This document shows positions 8,734-17,995 of a stretch of 64,000 nt of DNA, one piece after another. The stretch's first letter is position 1. Each line of letters begins with the position of its first letter. The translations under genes and the position numbers were made by a program. The notes under the pieces were generated by a model. That model saw only the letters and a program-made list of their open reading frames with translations, made no database searches and had not been told where the DNA came from. Source of the stretch: Desulfomicrobium baculatum DSM 4028. GTDB lineage: Bacteria > Desulfobacterota > Desulfovibrionia > Desulfovibrionales > Desulfomicrobiaceae. The stretch covers positions 2,854,501 to 2,918,500 of the forward strand of contig NC_013173.1 of NCBI RefSeq assembly GCF_000023225.1, read 5' to 3'.

Positions 8734-10191
8734 TCAGTACGCGTCCACCCTGTAATTGGGCGCTTCCTTGGTGATGATCACGTCGTGGACGTGACTTTCG
8801 CGCAGGCCTGCGGCGGAAATCTCCACGAACTGGGCTTTTTCCTGCATGGCCTCGATGTCTTTGGCGCCCAGATAGCCCATCCCGGAGCGAACCCCGCCGA
8901 CAAGCTGATCAATGGTCTCAAGCACGGACCCTTTGTAGGGAACGCGACCGACAATGCCCTCGGGCACGAGCTTCTGCGATCCTTCCTGGAAGTAGCGGTC
9001 GCTGCTGCCGTCCTTCATGGCATCGATGGAACCCATGCCGCGGTAGATTTTGTAGGTCCGACCCTGATACAGAATTTTTTCTCCGGGGCTTTCCTCGGTG
9101 CCGGCAAACATGGAGCCCATCATGACCGTATCCGCCCCGGCGACCAGGGCTTTGACCACATCCCCGGAGAATTTGACCCCGCCATCGGCGATGCAGCAAC
9201 GCCCCGCTTCGCGGCAAGCCCGCACGCATTCCATGATGGCCGTGATCTGCGGCACGCCGACACCGGCCACGATGCGCGTGGTGCAGATGGAGCCGGGACC
9301 GATGCCGACCTTCACCGCGTCGACTCCGGCGGCGATAAGGGCCTTGGCACCCTCGTAGGTGGCCACGTTACCTGCGATGAGCTGCACATCCGGCCACTCT
9401 GCCTTGGTGGCGCGGACCGCGTCCAGGATATTTCTGGAATGGCCGTGGGCCGAATCCAGAACAAGGACATCCGCGCCGGCCTTGACCAGCGCCTCGACGC
9501 GCTCGGCGCGCCCGGCGCCCACGCCCACGGCGGCACCGACACGCAGGCGGCCCATCTCGTCCTTGCAGGCATTGGGGTACTTGCGCACCTTGTCGATGTC
9601 CTTGATGGTCAGCAGTCCTTTTAATTTATTGCTGTCGTCGACGACCAGAAGCTTCTCGATACGGTTGTCGTGCAGATGACGCTTGGCATCTTCCAGGGAA
9701 ATGCCGACCGGCACGGTGATGAGTTTCTTGCTGGTCATGACTTCGCTGACCTTGGCGGCCATATCGGTCACGAACCGCACGTCACGGTTGGTGACGATAC
9801 CCACCAGATGGTCGCCGAGGACCACCGGCAGTCCGGAGATCCGGTAGTCGCGCATGAGCTCCAGGGCATGACCGACTGTATCGTCGGGGGCCACGGTGAT
9901 CGGGTCGACGATCATGCCCGACTCCGATTTCTTGACCTTGACGACCTCAAGGGCCTGCTGCTCGACAGTCATGTTCTTGTGCACGATGCCGATGCCCCCG
10001 GCCCGGGCCAGGGAAATGGCCATGCGCGACTCCGTGACCGTATCCATGGCCGCGCTCAAAAAGGGAATATTGAGCTCGATGGCCGGAGTCAGCCGTGTAT
10101 TCAAAACGACCTGGTCCGGGGTCACCTCAGAGTACGCCGGAACAAGCAGGACATCGTCAAAGGTCAACGCCTTGGCTAGAAATTTATCCAT
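8734..10191 (-). CDS. guaB: Inosine-5'-monophosphate dehydrogenase
   Basis: A 485-residue enzyme that oxidises IMP to XMP with NAD+, the first step towards GMP. The catalytic Cys loop reads [17 protein letters not shown]. Two CBS domains are inserted at roughly residues 95-210, and the flap region has the [11 protein letters not shown] and [17 protein letters not shown] segments. Length and order match bacterial IMPDH. It is the first gene of the guaBA unit and lies 50 nt downstream of livF. Confidence 0.97.
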   Translation of the reverse strand: MDKFLAKALTFDDVLLVPAYSEVTPDQVVLNTRLTPAIELNIPFLSAAMDTVTESRMAISLARAGGIGIVHKNMTVEQQALEVVKVKKSESGMIVDPITVAPDDTVGHALELMRDYRISGLPVVLGDHLVGIVTNRDVRFVTDMAAKVSEVMTSKKLITVPVGISLEDAKRHLHDNRIEKLLVVDDSNKLKGLLTIKDIDKVRKYPNACKDEMGRLRVGAAVGVGAGRAERVEALVKAGADVLVLDSAHGHSRNILDAVRATKAEWPDVQLIAGNVATYEGAKALIAAGVDAVKVGIGPGSICTTRIVAGVGVPQITAIMECVRACREAGRCCIADGGVKFSGDVVKALVAGADTVMMGSMFAGTEESPGEKILYQGRTYKIYRGMGSIDAMKDGSSDRYFQEGSQKLVPEGIVGRVPYKGSVLETIDQLVGGVRSGMGYLGAKDIEAMQEKAQFVEISAAGLRESHVHDVIITKEAPNYRVDAY

Positions 10192-10209
10192 ATTTCATCT
10201 CTCCCGATG

Positions 10210-10253
10210 CTGGGGATTGGGTTGTAATTCACATTTCGGGGTCAAATCCCCAG
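10210..10253 (-). promoter_or_regulatory. Inverted repeat between livF and guaB
   Basis: CTGGGGATT at 10210-10218 is the exact reverse complement of AATCCCCAG at 10245-10253, with a 26-nt loop that contains the livF stop. No T-run follows on the minus strand. It could be a weak terminator or mRNA end-processing site for the liv operon, or part of the guaB leader. No purine riboswitch consensus was recognised. Confidence 0.35.
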
Positions 10254-10946
10254 ATAAGCCTTTTTGACATCTTCGTTGGACAGCAGGGCCGCACCCGTGT
10301 CTTCAAGCGTTATGCGGCCGTTTTCCATGACATAGGCCCGGTGGGCGATCTTGAGTGCCTGGTTGGCGTTCTGCTCGACCAGAAAGACCGTGGTCCCCGA
10401 TTCGTTGACCTTGCGGATGATGTCGAAAATTTGAGCGATGATGATCGGCGCGAGGCCAAGAGAGGGCTCGTCCAGAAGCAGAAGCCGGGGCCGGGCCATC
10501 AGCGCCCGGGAGATGGCCAGCATCTGCTGCTCGCCGCCGGACAGGGTCCCGCCCAATTGCTTGCGGCGTTCGGCCAGAATGGGGAAGAGCGTGAACACAT
10601 ACTCCAGATCCTGGGCGATGCCGTCCTTGTCGTTGCGCAGAAACGCACCCAAATCCAGATTTTCCATGACCGTCATTTCCGGAAAAATGAGTCGTCCTTC
10701 GGGCACCTGCGAAATGCCCATGCGCACGATCTTGTCCGCCTTGACCTCATGAATGGGCTGCCCTTCGAACAGGATCTCGCCGCTTCTGGGGGGAACTCCG
10801 CCGCAGATGGACATGAGCGTGGTGCTCTTCCCCGCGCCGTTGGCGCCGATGAGGGACACGATCTCGCCCTTGTCGATGCGCAGGGAAATCCCGTGCAGGG
10901 CCTGGATGTTGCCGTAAAATGTGCAGACGTTCCTAAGCTCAAGCAT
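10242..10946 (-). CDS. livF: Branched-chain amino-acid ABC transporter ATP-binding protein LivF
   Basis: A 234-residue ABC ATPase. Walker A is GANGAGKST near residue 36, the signature is [16 protein letters not shown] and Walker B is [13 protein letters not shown]. The [19 protein letters not shown] start is typical of LivF. The ATG at 10946 is chosen because GGGAGG precedes it; longer frames run into livG. It overlaps the livG stop by 8 nt. Together with LivG it powers import by LivHM. Confidence 0.95.
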   Translation of the reverse strand: MLELRNVCTFYGNIQALHGISLRIDKGEIVSLIGANGAGKSTTLMSICGGVPPRSGEILFEGQPIHEVKADKIVRMGISQVPEGRLIFPEMTVMENLDLGAFLRNDKDGIAQDLEYVFTLFPILAERRKQLGGTLSGGEQQMLAISRALMARPRLLLLDEPSLGLAPIIIAQIFDIIRKVNESGTTVFLVEQNANQALKIAHRAYVMENGRITLEDTGAALLSNEDVKKAYLGI

Positions 10947-11727
10947 GCGCTTCCTCCCCGAGGTAGGCTTTAATGACCCGAGGATCGCTGCTGATCTCGG
11001 ACGGGGTGCCGCTTGCAATGAGGCAACCGTATTCCATGACGTAAATCCGCTCCGAAAGACTCATGACCATGCTCATATCGTGCTCGATGAGCAGGATCGC
11101 CATGTCCATTTCATCTCGAATCTTGAAAACCAGGTGCTTGAGCGTCTCGGTTTCCTGCGGATTCATGCCCGCGGCGGGTTCATCGAGCAGAAGAAGCGTC
11201 GGATCGGTGGCCAGGGCGCGGGCGATTTCAAGACGGCGCTGGGCGCCATAAGGCAGGTTGCAGGCCAGCTCTTTGTAGAATTTATGCAATCCCATGTATT
11301 TGAGCAGTTCGTAGCTGCGGTCCACGATCTCCTTCTCTTCGCGCAGCACTCCGGGAGAACGCAGAAGCGCGCCCCATATGCCGGTCTTGGTCCGGCAATG
11401 ACGGGCGATCATGACGTTTTCGAGCACGCTCATGTTCTTGAAAAGACGGATATTCTGAAAAGTCCGGGCCATGCCGAGCTCGGTGACCAGGTTGGGTTTG
11501 AGGCCGTTGACCTTGGTCCGCGCGCCATCCCGGGGCGTAAACCAGACCTCGCCCTCGGTCGGTTCGTAGATGCTGGTGATGCAGTTGAAGAACGTGGTCT
11601 TACCCGCCCCGTTGGGGCCGATAAGCGCTACGATCTCACCCGATTGGACCTCCAGCTGCACTTCGTTCAAAGCGCGCAGGCCTCCAAAATTCATGGACAC
11701 AGCCGTGACGTCGAGTACCGGTTTCAT
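10939..11727 (-). CDS. livG: Branched-chain amino-acid ABC transporter ATP-binding protein LivG
   Basis: A 262-residue ABC ATPase with Walker A GPNGAGKTTFFN, the degenerate signature LPYGAQRRLEIARAL and Walker B LLLLDEPAAGMNP, all typical of LivG rather than LivF. The C-terminal extension with VMEYGCLIASGTP is also LivG-like. It directly abuts livM (the livM stop is at 11728) and overlaps livF. Confidence 0.95.
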   Translation of the reverse strand: MKPVLDVTAVSMNFGGLRALNEVQLEVQSGEIVALIGPNGAGKTTFFNCITSIYEPTEGEVWFTPRDGARTKVNGLKPNLVTELGMARTFQNIRLFKNMSVLENVMIARHCRTKTGIWGALLRSPGVLREEKEIVDRSYELLKYMGLHKFYKELACNLPYGAQRRLEIARALATDPTLLLLDEPAAGMNPQETETLKHLVFKIRDEMDMAILLIEHDMSMVMSLSERIYVMEYGCLIASGTPSEISSDPRVIKAYLGEEAHA

Positions 11728-12951
11728 CTAGATACGTCCTCCATCGGCCGCGTTCAGTTCAGGATCGTCCACGGTGTAGGACCGCCCCTTGGCCGGAATG
11801 AGCCCCTGGGGCCTAAAGACCATCATCAGCACCATGGCCGTGGCGAAAAGGATCATGCGGTACTCGGAGAAGGCGCGCAGATATTCGGGCAAAAGCACCA
11901 GAAAGGCGGAGCCGAGAATGACCCCGAGATTTGATCCCATCCCGCCCAGAACGACAATGGACAAAATGATGGCCGATTCGAAAAAGGTGAAGCTGGCCGG
12001 GTTGATGAAGGTGGTCTTGGCAGCGAAAATGACTCCGGCGAACCCGGCCCAGGCCGTGCCCAGTCCAAAAGCCATGACCTTCACGCCGACGCGGTCGATG
12101 CCCATCGCCTCGCACGCGATCTCGTCTTCACGCAGGGCCTGCAGGGCGCGGCCGATGCGCGAATCCTTGAGGCGGGTCACGGCGATGATGGTGATGATGG
12201 CCAGCGCCAGCACAATGTAATAGATGTAGATATTCGCATCCGCAACGGAGAGCGTGGCATCGAAAAGGCCCGGACGCGGGATATTCGAGATGCCCGACGG
12301 GCCACCCGTCAGATCGCTCCAGTTTTCCAGCACCAGTCGCACGATCTCGCCAAACCCGAGGGTGACGATGGCCAGATAGTCCCCGCGCAGCCGGAGCACG
12401 GGAAAGGCCAGGGCGATGCCGGCCAGGGCCGCGATCACGCCGCCGAGCGGCAGCGCGACCCAGAAACCAAGACCGAAATACTGGTTCAGGAGCGCGTAGG
12501 AATACGCACCGATGGCGTAAAAGGCGGCATGCCCGAGAAAAAGAAGTCCGGCCACGCCGACAATGATGTTCAGCCCAAGCCCGAGCACCACGTAAAGCAG
12601 AAAAGAGATGAGAATGTTGGTCTGATAGGTGGTCACCAGCCAGGGCGTAACCAAAAAAATGACCAGAAACAGCGCCCGGAACGTATTGGTCAGGGCGGGG
12701 TTATTGGCCATCTCCGCCAGTTTCCCGGTCTTCTTTTCTCCGGAAGCCGCCACCGCGTCTCCCGCTTCCTTGCGCCGTATGGCCCAGCGCCACACAAAGG
12801 ACAGCACAAAACTGCCGATCCCGATCCAGGCCATGTTCTCCCAGCGCCACAGCACCGTCTTTTCGATGGTGTTGACGCGAATGACCATGATGGGAAAGGT
12901 CAGAAACATGAACCACAGGCTGACCAGGATGGATTTTTTCAACTCGTTCAT
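11728..12951 (-). CDS. livM: Branched-chain amino-acid ABC transporter permease LivM
   Basis: A roughly 407-residue permease. After an N-terminal pair of helices and a polar linker it has the LivM core with GLGLNIIVGVAGLLFLGHAAFYAIGAY split over two helices, the EAA-like loop with ALREDEIACEAMGID, and GGMGSNLGVILGSA near the end. The start is uncertain: I prefer the ATG at 12951 (AAGGG about 9 nt upstream, normal family N-terminus), but an ATG at 12981 would add 10 residues. It sits between livH and livG. Confidence 0.93.
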   Translation of the reverse strand: MNELKKSILVSLWFMFLTFPIMVIRVNTIEKTVLWRWENMAWIGIGSFVLSFVWRWAIRRKEAGDAVAASGEKKTGKLAEMANNPALTNTFRALFLVIFLVTPWLVTTYQTNILISFLLYVVLGLGLNIIVGVAGLLFLGHAAFYAIGAYSYALLNQYFGLGFWVALPLGGVIAALAGIALAFPVLRLRGDYLAIVTLGFGEIVRLVLENWSDLTGGPSGISNIPRPGLFDATLSVADANIYIYYIVLALAIITIIAVTRLKDSRIGRALQALREDEIACEAMGIDRVGVKVMAFGLGTAWAGFAGVIFAAKTTFINPASFTFFESAIILSIVVLGGMGSNLGVILGSAFLVLLPEYLRAFSEYRMILFATAMVLMMVFRPQGLIPAKGRSYTVDDPELNAADGGRI

Positions 12952-12988
12952 TATCGTGTCCGCCCTTCGATACGTTTGCATCCTCTGA

Positions 12989-13897
12989 TCATACTTTCTC
13001 TACCTTGGCCTTGCCCATGATTCCCGAAGGCCGGAAGATCAGAAAGACCACCAGCAGGGTGAAGGCGAAGACGTCTTCATAGTCGCTTGAAATGTAGCCG
13101 GTGGCGAAACTTTCGGACAAACCCAGAAAGAGTCCGCCGAGCATGGCTCCGGGGATGGACCCGATGCCGCCCAGAACGGCGGCCGTGAAGGCCTTGATGC
13201 CAGCCAGAAAGCCGATGGCGAAATTGACCATGCCGACATGCGAGGCGATAAGCACGCCGCCGAGCGCCGCCAGGGACGAACCGAGGATAAAGGTGATGGA
13301 GATGACCTTGTCCGCATCGACTCCGAGCAGCATGGCCATCTTGCGGTTCTGAGCCGTGGCGCGCATGGCCTTGCCCATCTTGGTGTACTTGATGAACGCC
13401 GTCAGCCCCGCCATGGAGAATGCGCTGGTGACGACGATGACGAAGTCCGAGGACCCGAAAACGTGGGCGATGGGCTCGATGAAATCAAAATCCGGGATCA
13501 GGCGCGGAAAGGGCAGAAAGTCGGAAGTCTGAGCCAGGATGATGTAGTTCTGCAGAAACAGGGACATGCCGATGGCGGAAATGAGCGGAGAAAGACGGCC
13601 TGCCCCGCGCAGGGGCTTGTAGGCGATCTTCTCCATGCTGTACCCGTATCCCGCGCAGTAGATGATCGCCACCACAGCGGCGATGACCAGGATGGCAGGT
13701 GCGGGAAAACCCATGATCCCGAGCACGCTGGCGATGATCAGGCCAACGAAGGCACCGAGCATGTAAACCTCGCCGTGGGCAAAGTTGATGAGCTCGATGA
13801 TGCCGTAAACCATGGTGTAGCCGATGGCGATGAGAGCGTAGATGCTCCCTCGGGTCAAGCCGCCCAGAAAAAGTTCCAAGAAATATTGCCAGTCCAT
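12989..13897 (-). CDS. livH: Branched-chain amino-acid ABC transporter permease LivH
   Basis: A 302-residue permease with eight or so membrane helices. It carries the LivH hallmark GSIYALIAIGYTMVYGIIELINFAHGEVYMLGAF in its first third (shown across two helices) and GGIGSIPGAMLGGLFLG near the C-terminus. The ATG at 13897 is chosen because GGGGAA precedes it and it matches the family start MDWQYF; an upstream ATG adds ten Arg-rich residues. It follows livJ after a hairpin. Confidence 0.94.
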   Translation of the reverse strand: MDWQYFLELFLGGLTRGSIYALIAIGYTMVYGIIELINFAHGEVYMLGAFVGLIIASVLGIMGFPAPAILVIAAVVAIIYCAGYGYSMEKIAYKPLRGAGRLSPLISAIGMSLFLQNYIILAQTSDFLPFPRLIPDFDFIEPIAHVFGSSDFVIVVTSAFSMAGLTAFIKYTKMGKAMRATAQNRKMAMLLGVDADKVISITFILGSSLAALGGVLIASHVGMVNFAIGFLAGIKAFTAAVLGGIGSIPGAMLGGLFLGLSESFATGYISSDYEDVFAFTLLVVFLIFRPSGIMGKAKVEKV

Positions 13898-13948
13898 AAT
13901 TCCCCGTCTGCTCCGGCTCCGGACCAATGCCTGCCGGTCTGTTGAAAG

Positions 13949-13981
13949 AACCGAGGGACAGGCTATGCCCGTCCCTCGGTT
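13949..13981 (-). terminator. Hairpin between livJ and livHMGF
   Basis: AACCGAGGGAC at 13949-13959 pairs perfectly with GTCCCTCGGTT at 13971-13981. On the minus strand only a broken T-run follows, which fits a partial terminator or mRNA stabiliser that lets the abundant binding protein be made in excess over the membrane components. Confidence 0.65.
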
Positions 13982-14004
13982 AAAGCTGCATAGGAAGAGG
14001 GATC

Positions 14005-15117
14005 CTACTTCAGTTCCACGTAAGCGCCGCCCTGCACCTGGTACATGGAGAAACCTACGCCTTCGGCATCGCCACGGGCGTCAAACTTGATCGTGCCGAC
14101 GGTGGTGTCCACGTTTTCGCTGCGAAGCACGGCCATGATCTTGTCGGAGTCGGTGGAATCGGCCTTGTCGATGGCGTTGACCAGGGCCTGCATGGCTGCA
14201 TAGGCGGCGTCGAAGAATGCGCCGGGCTCAGTGCCGAATTCGGCCATGTGAGCGGCCTTGGCGGCCTTGTTCATTTCCAGAGCGCTGACGTCCTGGGGAC
14301 CGGAAGCGTAAACGCCTTCGGCATCGGCGCCTGCGACCTTGATGAAGGTGTCGTCCTTCACGCCGTCGTCGGAGATGAACTTCACGTCGACGCGCTTCTT
14401 CTTCAGCTGGGAAACGATTTTGGAAGCTTCAGGATGGTAGCCGCCGAACATGACGGTGTCCGCGCCGGCCTGACGAACTTTCTGGACCACGGCGGAGTAA
14501 TCCACGGCGCCGGGGGTCACGCCCTCAAAGAGGACAACTTCAGCCTTGCCGCCTTCCTTGATGAACTTCTGTGCGTACTCGGCGTAACCCTTGCCGTAGT
14601 CGCCCTTGTCGTGCAGCACCGCGATCTTCTTGGCGCCCAGCTTGTCGATGGCGAAGTCGACGCCAAGCAGAGCCTGGGCGTCATCGGAAGCGATGGTGCG
14701 GAAGAACGTGGGGTACTGGCCGCTCTGGGTCAGCTCGGGGTTGGTGGCCGAAGGAGACATGGTCACGATCTTGGCTTCGGTATAAATGGGCAGGGCAGCC
14801 TTGGTGGCGCCGGAACAGATGTGCCCGACAACCACGACCGCGCCGTCGGAAACGAGCTTGGTCGCTGCGTTGGTCGCCTTTTCAGGCTTGCACTCTTCGT
14901 CCTGGATCAAAAGCTCGATCTGCTTGCCGTCGATACCGCCCTTGGCGTTGATGTCCTTCGCCACGAGCTTGGCGGCATTGACCGTCGGCAGGCCGTAAGA
15001 GGCCAGATCACCTGTGTGCGCTCCCGCCACGCCGATCTTGACGGTGTCGGCACCAAATGCCGTACTGGTCAGCAAAGTCAGGCACGCAGCGATCACGAGA
15101 CCAGAAAAACGTTTCAT
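14005..15117 (-). CDS. livJ: Branched-chain amino-acid ABC transporter substrate-binding protein
   Basis: A 370-residue periplasmic binding protein of the type I (LivJ/LivK) fold. It has a signal peptide ending LLTSTAFGADT, then KIGVAGAHTGDLASYG and NAAKLVAKDINAKGGIDG, the usual ligand-binding N-lobe. The ATG at 15117 is fixed by GGAGGAACTG just upstream and by the signal peptide; the longer frame is spurious. It is the first gene of the liv operon. Ligand specificity among Leu, Ile, Val or related compounds cannot be read directly. Confidence 0.93.
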   Translation of the reverse strand: MKRFSGLVIAACLTLLTSTAFGADTVKIGVAGAHTGDLASYGLPTVNAAKLVAKDINAKGGIDGKQIELLIQDEECKPEKATNAATKLVSDGAVVVVGHICSGATKAALPIYTEAKIVTMSPSATNPELTQSGQYPTFFRTIASDDAQALLGVDFAIDKLGAKKIAVLHDKGDYGKGYAEYAQKFIKEGGKAEVVLFEGVTPGAVDYSAVVQKVRQAGADTVMFGGYHPEASKIVSQLKKKRVDVKFISDDGVKDDTFIKVAGADAEGVYASGPQDVSALEMNKAAKAAHMAEFGTEPGAFFDAAYAAMQALVNAIDKADSTDSDKIMAVLRSENVDTTVGTIKFDARGDAEGVGFSMYQVQGGAYVELK

Positions 15118-15242
15118 CAGTTCCTCCACAATGTTCAAGTTTAGGATATGATTCATGGCCCGCCTGGGCAGGCCACTAAAGCTTGCGGAATCGAGGGCTA
15201 TTACCATTAGCCCCTTGGAGGTGTCAAACAGCAGTCGGACGA

Positions 15243-15830
15243 TTACTTACTGTCCAGTTCCCGCTGTGCGTTGCTGACGAGTCCGGGATCATCCGGCGCG
15301 GCGTCGATCACGGCCTGAAAATGGGCCACGGCTTTCTCCGGCTGCGTCAAATAATACTTGTAGATGACGCCCAGATTGTAGTGGGCATGAAAATTCTGCT
15401 GCTCAATGGCCAGCATGCGCTCGAAAAACTCTGCGGCCTCGGCGTATTTCTCAAGCTCGAAAAGGCAAAAGCCCTTTTGATTGAGAGCCATCACATCGTT
15501 CTGGTTACGCTCGAGAATCATGTCCCAGAACGACATGGCCTTATCCCAGGCCTGCATGTCCATGAACGACATGCCAAGGGAGCGCATGGCCTCGATATCT
15601 TCCGGGTTATCCTGCAGTTTCTTCATCATGGCGGACACGGCGGCCATGTCTCCGCCCATCTGCTCCATGCCTCCGCCGCCGGGCATCTCCCGGCGCTCCT
15701 CGTGCTGCACGATGGATGGATTCTCCACCCGAAAGCTCACCGCCGCGAAAAGCATGAGGCCAAGACAGGCCAGCAGGAAATACAACGCCCGACGACGGGC
15801 GGCCTGGGGAAAAGCGTTATTCGTCTCCAT
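15243..15830 (-). CDS. TPR-repeat membrane protein of the ccm operon (CcmI/NrfG-like)
   Basis: A 195-residue protein with one N-terminal membrane helix (RRALYFLLACLGLMLFAAV) followed by a Met/Gly-rich linker and three or four tetratricopeptide repeats, for example AMRSLGMSFMDMQAWDKAM and FHAHYNLGVIYKYY. The start at 15830 has GGAGATC upstream and overlaps ccmD by 14 nt. TPR proteins of this kind (CcmI, NrfG) hold apocytochrome c during haem attachment in other bacteria; the role here is inferred from position and fold. Confidence 0.8.
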   Translation of the reverse strand: METNNAFPQAARRRALYFLLACLGLMLFAAVSFRVENPSIVQHEERREMPGGGGMEQMGGDMAAVSAMMKKLQDNPEDIEAMRSLGMSFMDMQAWDKAMSFWDMILERNQNDVMALNQKGFCLFELEKYAEAAEFFERMLAIEQQNFHAHYNLGVIYKYYLTQPEKAVAHFQAVIDAAPDDPGLVSNAQRELDSK

Positions 15831-15948
15831 CAATGATCTCCAGTTGCCGTACGCGGCGTTCCAAAACACTGTGCTGCCGGGCCAGGAACAGGACGTATCC
15901 GCCCACGCCCAGCCAGATGCACGCATTGGCGATAAAAAGGTAATTCAT
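15817..15948 (-). CDS. ccmD: CcmD-like small membrane protein
   Basis: A 43-residue protein with one membrane helix (NYLFIANACIWLGVGGYVLF) followed by a positively charged and Leu-rich tail (RQHSVLERRVRQLEI). This is the size, topology and position of CcmD, which stabilises CcmC and CcmE in the haem-export complex. It lies 10 nt after ccmC and overlaps the TPR gene. Sequence conservation in CcmD is weak, so the call leans on topology and operon order. Confidence 0.85.
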   Translation of the reverse strand: MNYLFIANACIWLGVGGYVLFLARQHSVLERRVRQLEIIDGDE

Positions 15949-15958
15949 GCCTATCCCC

Positions 15959-16660
15959 TTATTGCAAGGTCTTTTCCTGGATCCTGATCAGAGCCGCCTC
16001 GACGCGCCGCTTCAGACCAGCGCCGTGGTAACGCGCCAGGACCAGAGTCCCGAACAGCGCCCCCCAGGCCAGGACATTGATCCACACCGCCGTCCACATC
16101 TCCGGCTCAAGCCCCCCACCCTTGGACGCGAGCACGGCCGGATGGATGGACCGCCAAAGCCTGGCCGACAAAAAAACCAGCGGCACATCCAAAAAGGCCA
16201 CGATCCCGAGCACGGCCCGCACCTTCGCCCCCTTGGTCCCGCCCACGTCGGCGGAACGCAGGACCAGATAACCGGCGTACACGAACCACATCACGAGCGT
16301 GGTGGACAGACGCGGGTCCCACGTCCACCATGTATTCCAGGCCGCCCGCCCCCAGATGGATCCGGTGACGAGGGCCAGGCCGCTGAAAAGAACCCCGATC
16401 TCGGCCAGCACCCCGGCCAGAACGTCCCAGCACTCCCGGCCGGTCCAGAGCACCATCACGCTTGCGGCGCAGACCCCGAAAAAAGCGACAAAGGACCACC
16501 ACGCGAGCGGCAGATGGAAATAGAAGACCTTCTGCACCAGCCCCATGGTCATTTCCTCGGGGGCGTAAAACCAGATGGCGTATTGTCCCACCGCCATCAG
16601 CGCCATGCTCGCGCAGGCAAGAACCATGAGTACTTTTGGATAGATGCGAAACATGCTCAT
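15959..16660 (-). CDS. ccmC: Cytochrome c maturation haem-handling protein CcmC
   Basis: A 233-residue membrane protein of the haem-handling family. The tryptophan-rich WWD motif reads WGRAAWNTWWTWDPRLS, and flanking periplasmic histidines are seen in KVFYFHLPLAWW and WRSIHPAVL. CcmC attaches haem to CcmE at the periplasmic face. The start is either 16660 or an ATG 6 nt later (AAAGG spacing suits both); the longer upstream frame runs into ccmB. It sits 4 nt after ccmB. Confidence 0.95.
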   Translation of the reverse strand: MSMFRIYPKVLMVLACASMALMAVGQYAIWFYAPEEMTMGLVQKVFYFHLPLAWWSFVAFFGVCAASVMVLWTGRECWDVLAGVLAEIGVLFSGLALVTGSIWGRAAWNTWWTWDPRLSTTLVMWFVYAGYLVLRSADVGGTKGAKVRAVLGIVAFLDVPLVFLSARLWRSIHPAVLASKGGGLEPEMWTAVWINVLAWGALFGTLVLARYHGAGLKRRVEAALIRIQEKTLQ

Positions 16661-16664
16661 CCTT

Positions 16665-17339
16665 TTATTCCCCTCTGAAGACATGAGGGAACAGAAAAAG
16701 TGCCGCGCCCGCAAAAACTGCGTCAAACGCCATGACAAGTCCGAACCAATCCGCGACCCCGGCCAGGGCAGTGCCCTGCATCAGCCCGACCCCGATACGA
16801 ATTCCGCCGAGAAGCAGCGGTATCTGCAACGGAAAAACAATGATGGTCAAGAGCGCGTCCTTGGCCCCCTGCCCCTGGCCCATGGCCCCGATGAGCCCGC
16901 CCAGCACGCACAGGCCGACGTCCACGCCCAGCACCATGAGCACGAGCCCGACCAGGTTGTTTCCAGGGTCAAGACCAAGAAAGACAAGGGCCGCCGGAAA
17001 AAAGAAAACCTGGCACAGCAGAAGAAGCAGAAGCCCTGCCAACGTCTTGCCCAGCCACAATCCCTGTACCGGCAGAGGGGACAGCAGCAGGGCCGTGGCC
17101 GTGTCGTTCTCCTCTTCGAAACGAAAAAGCAGGGAAAAAATAAGGACCACCCCGAAGGAGCTGCACAGCCAGAAGATGGCCATGGCCTGCTGGGCGGAAA
17201 AACGTTCGCCCGGAGCCGCGGAAAGGCTGAAGATGAAAACCAGCAAGAGCCCGAGCAGAACCGCCTGGACCGGCCCCTGCCCTCCGGCGAAGGCCAGACG
17301 CAGGTCTTTGCGGGCGATGGCCAGTGAAGACGAGATCAT
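16665..17339 (-). CDS. ccmB: Cytochrome c maturation ABC permease CcmB
   Basis: A 224-residue, six-helix membrane protein. Features of CcmB include the start with AIARKDLRLAF, the FRFEEENDTATALLLSPLP loop after helix 2 and the PLQIPLLLGGIR segment. It forms an ABC complex with CcmA that releases holo-CcmE from CcmC. Its start overlaps the ccmA stop as ATGA. Confidence 0.95.
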   Translation of the reverse strand: MISSSLAIARKDLRLAFAGGQGPVQAVLLGLLLVFIFSLSAAPGERFSAQQAMAIFWLCSSFGVVLIFSLLFRFEEENDTATALLLSPLPVQGLWLGKTLAGLLLLLLCQVFFFPAALVFLGLDPGNNLVGLVLMVLGVDVGLCVLGGLIGAMGQGQGAKDALLTIIVFPLQIPLLLGGIRIGVGLMQGTALAGVADWFGLVMAFDAVFAGAALFLFPHVFRGE

Positions 17340-17995
17340 GGTCCCTCCGGAGAAAATCCCTGCGCCGGGCCAAAGTAGCTCATGCCCCGTCCGCCAAGAC
17401 CCAGAACCATGTCGGCCCTTTTCAGGTCCCGATCCAGGTCGTGGGATATCCAGACAATACCCGCGCCCCGGGCCCGGGCGGCCTCCAGCTCGCCATGCAG
17501 CAACGCCTGGGAAGCAGTGTCGAGACCCGTGGACGGCTCATCCAGGAACACAAGCGCCGGTTCGACCAGGAGAACCCGCGCCAGGGACAGGCGCTGGGCC
17601 ATGCCCCTGGAAAACGTGCCCGCCGCCTCCAGGGCGAAGCCCTTGAGGCCGACCCGGTCTAGAAGGCCGAGCAGAGCAGCGTCGTCCAGGCCGCGCCCGT
17701 AGACGCTGTTCCAGAATTCGAGATTGCCCAGGGCCGTGAGCGCCGGATAGACAAAGGTCTGGTGTCCCATGAAGGCCATGGCCCGATCCGGGACCGTGCG
17801 TTCCACCGTGCCCGCCCGGGGCGGGGTCAACCCGGCCATGATCTTCAAAAGCGTGGTCTTGCCCGCGCCGTTGGGACCGGCCACGAGCATGATGCTGCCC
17901 GGAGCCAGGTCGCAGGACACTCCCTTGAAGATCAGCCTGGAGCCGAAAAAATGGCTGACCCCGCGCAGGGTCAGCAGGGAACCTCGGCTCATCAT
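17336..17995 (-). CDS. ccmA: Cytochrome c maturation ATP-binding protein CcmA
   Basis: A 219-residue ABC ATPase with Walker A GPNGAGKTTLLK, the signature FSRGMAQRLSLARVLL (CcmA-type, with SRGM rather than SGGQ) and Walker B LVFLDEPSTGLD. The ATG at 17995 overlaps the ccmF stop as ATGA and is followed by a second ATG; the longer frame lies inside ccmF. It works with CcmB. Confidence 0.95.
   Translation of the reverse strand: MMSRGSLLTLRGVSHFFGSRLIFKGVSCDLAPGSIMLVAGPNGAGKTTLLKIMAGLTPPRAGTVERTVPDRAMAFMGHQTFVYPALTALGNLEFWNSVYGRGLDDAALLGLLDRVGLKGFALEAAGTFSRGMAQRLSLARVLLVEPALVFLDEPSTGLDTASQALLHGELEAARARGAGIVWISHDLDRDLKRADMVLGLGGRGMSYFGPAQGFSPEGP

Noticed and set aside
7126-9624. 832-residue plus-strand open frame opposite guaA and guaB
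   Set aside because: It is the antisense shadow of two clearly recognised genes and has no homology features of its own.
10192-10241. Purine riboswitch upstream of guaB
   Set aside because: The gap is only 50 nt and contains none of the conserved loop sequences of the purine aptamer.
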